DNA of 17,165 nucleotides from Burkholderiaceae bacterium (lineage in GTDB: Bacteria > Pseudomonadota > Gammaproteobacteria > Burkholderiales > Burkholderiaceae_C), in NCBI GenBank assembly GCA_030726195.1, contig JANREF010000286.1, positions 1 to 17,165 on the forward strand. Direction: 5' to 3'. Below the pieces are notes generated by a model. The model was given only the letters and a program-made list of their open reading frames with translations, was not told where the DNA came from and searched no databases. A program made the position numbers and the translations under genes. Shown here one piece after another: positions 15,846 through 17,165 of the stretch. Each line of letters opens with the position of its first letter. Position 1 is the first letter of the stretch.

Positions 15846-17165
15846 TTACATGCGAAACACGCCAAAGCGTGTCTCAGGTATGGGCGCGTTGTGCGCAGCA
15901 CTCAAGCCCAGTGCCAAGACGCGGCGGGTATCGGCGGGGTCAATCACGCCGTCGTCCCACAAGCGCGCGGTGGCGTAGTAGGGGTGGCCTTGCACGTCGT
16001 ATTGCTGTTGCACGGGGGCTTTGAAATCCGCCTCTTCTTGCGCGCTCCAGCTGCCGCCTTTGGCCTCTATGCCATCGCGCTTGACCGTGGCCAGCACGCC
16101 TGCGGCCTGCTCGCCACCCATCACGCTGATGCGCGCATTGGGCCACATCCACAAAAATCGCGGATCGAATGCACGGCCACACATGCCGTAGTTGCCCGCG
16201 CCAAAACTGCCGCCAATGATGACGGTGAACTTGGGCACTTGTGCGCAGGCCACGGCCGTGACCATTTTGGCACCGTGCCTGGCAATGCCTTCGTTTTCCA
16301 CTTTGCGCCCCACCATGAAACCGGTGATGTTTTGTAAAAACACCAGCGGGATTTTGCGCTGGCAGCACAGCTCAATGAAATGTGCGCCCTTTTGTGCCGA
16401 CTCTGAAAACAAAATGCCGTTGTTGGCCACGATGCCAACGGGCATGCCCTCGATGTGGGCAAAGCCGCACACCAAAGTGGGGCCAAAGCGTGCTTTGAAC
16501 TCGTCAAAGGCGCTGTCATCAACCACGCGGGCAATGATTTCACGCACATCAAAAGGCTTGCGGGTGTCGGTTGGAATGACGCCGTACAACTCTTTGCTGT
16601 CCAGCTGCGGCGGCGCGGGTGTGCGCATGACACCTTGCATGGCCTTGGGTTTGTTGAGGTTGGCTACTGCTTGGCGGGCCAGCGCCAAGGCGTGGTAATC
16701 GTCTTGGGCCAAGTGGTCTGCCACGCCCGACAAGCGGGTGTGCACATCGCCACCGCCCAAGTCCTCGGCACTGACCACCTCGCCGGTGGCGGCTTTCACC
16801 AAGGGCGGACCGCCTAGGAAGATGGTGCCTTGGTCTTTCACGATGATGGTCTCGTCGCTCATGGCGGGCACGTAAGCGCCACCAGCCGTGCAGCTGCCCA
16901 TCACCACCGCCACTTGGCCAATGCCTTGGGCGCTCATGTTGGCTTGGTTGAAGAAGATGCGACCAAAGTGATCGCGGTCTGGAAATACCTCGTCTTGTTG
17001 CGGCAAGTTGGCACCGCCCGAGTCCACCAAGTACACGCAGGGCAAGTTGTTGGCCTGTGCCACCTCTTGTGCACGCAAATGCTTTTTCACCGTCATGGGA
17101 AAGTAGGTGCCGCCTTTGACCGTGGCGTCGTTGCACACCACCATGCAGTCCACGCCGTTGATGCG
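15846..17165 (-). CDS. liuB: 3-methylcrotonyl-CoA carboxylase beta subunit, 5' end beyond the window
   Basis: Carboxyltransferase subunit that moves CO2 from LiuD-biotin to 3-methylcrotonyl-CoA. The last ~439 codons are visible. The frame is open to the right edge ([19 protein letters not shown]), so about 95-100 N-terminal residues are missing compared with the usual ~535. Family marks are [44 protein letters not shown] and [17 protein letters not shown] in the N-terminal crotonase-like domain. In the C-terminal domain they are [49 protein letters not shown] and [10 protein letters not shown]. The last match 3-methylcrotonyl- rather than propionyl- or acetyl-CoA carboxylase beta subunits. 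First visible gene of the tight liuB-liuC-liuD operon; the promoter and any liuA or regulator lie outside the window. Confidence 0.95.
   Translation of the reverse strand, partial: RINGVDCMVVCNDATVKGGTYFPMTVKKHLRAQEVAQANNLPCVYLVDSGGANLPQQDEVFPDRDHFGRIFFNQANMSAQGIGQVAVVMGSCTAGGAYVPAMSDETIIVKDQGTIFLGGPPLVKAATGEVVSAEDLGGGDVHTRLSGVADHLAQDDYHALALARQAVANLNKPKAMQGVMRTPAPPQLDSKELYGVIPTDTRKPFDVREIIARVVDDSAFDEFKARFGPTLVCGFAHIEGMPVGIVANNGILFSESAQKGAHFIELCCQRKIPLVFLQNITGFMVGRKVENEGIARHGAKMVTAVACAQVPKFTVIIGGSFGAGNYGMCGRAFDPRFLWMWPNARISVMGGEQAAGVLATVKRDGIEAKGGSWSAQEEADFKAPVQQQYDVQGHPYYATARLWDDGVIDPADTRRVLALGLSAAHNAPIPETRFGVFRM

Overview
The window looks like a chromosomal segment of a betaproteobacterium of the order Burkholderiales, most likely Comamonadaceae-like. 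This is inferred from the high G+C content, the tandem UvrA, the liu leucine/isovalerate cluster and the SlyX, DUF1289 and GhrA-type neighbours; no rRNA or other marker gene is present to fix the genus. Almost every gene is on the minus strand. The exceptions are a flavin-type monooxygenase near the middle and a gene fragment at the left edge. No tRNA, rRNA, CRISPR array, phage gene or transposase was seen.

Left part (1-7,152). A 22-codon tail of a plus-strand, probably membrane, protein meets a convergent minus-strand GFA-family zinc protein across a shared hairpin. Upstream of the GFA gene lies a giant 1984-residue UvrA with four complete ABC ATPase cassettes, in effect two UvrA proteins in one chain. 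Its halves differ: the first carries a Lys/Ala-rich, histone-H1-like insertion and has lost a zinc-ligand Cys, while the second keeps the canonical layout. A universal stress protein with a strong ribosome binding site and a downstream hairpin follows.

Middle part (7,257-10,600). A DsbA/kappa-GST-like isomerase and a small four-Cys DUF1289 protein form a likely pair, preceded by a LysE/RhtB exporter. The exporter diverges from an MsnO8-type luciferase-like monooxygenase. The 3' end of the monooxygenase gene runs into a repeat array (10,153-10,517) made of paired REP-like palindromes and a C-rich satellite. The repeat supplies the last seven codons and the stop, and its minus strand carries a textbook G-quadruplex motif.

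Right part (10,601-17,165). Read in the direction of transcription (right to left), the genes are liuB (3-methylcrotonyl-CoA carboxylase beta, cut by the window edge), liuC (methylglutaconyl-CoA hydratase), liuD (biotin-carrying alpha subunit), a ghrA-type 2-hydroxyacid dehydrogenase, liuE (HMG-CoA lyase) and slyX. LiuBD, LiuC and LiuE together turn 3-methylcrotonyl-CoA into acetyl-CoA plus acetoacetate, the lower leucine-degradation route. The ghrA gene interrupts this set, and a telomere-like GGGCTA repeat lies between liuD and ghrA.

The points most worth following up are the asymmetry of the tandem UvrA, the REP/satellite array that has captured a stop codon, and the two G-quadruplex-capable repeats. 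I see no clear evidence for a wholly new multi-gene system.
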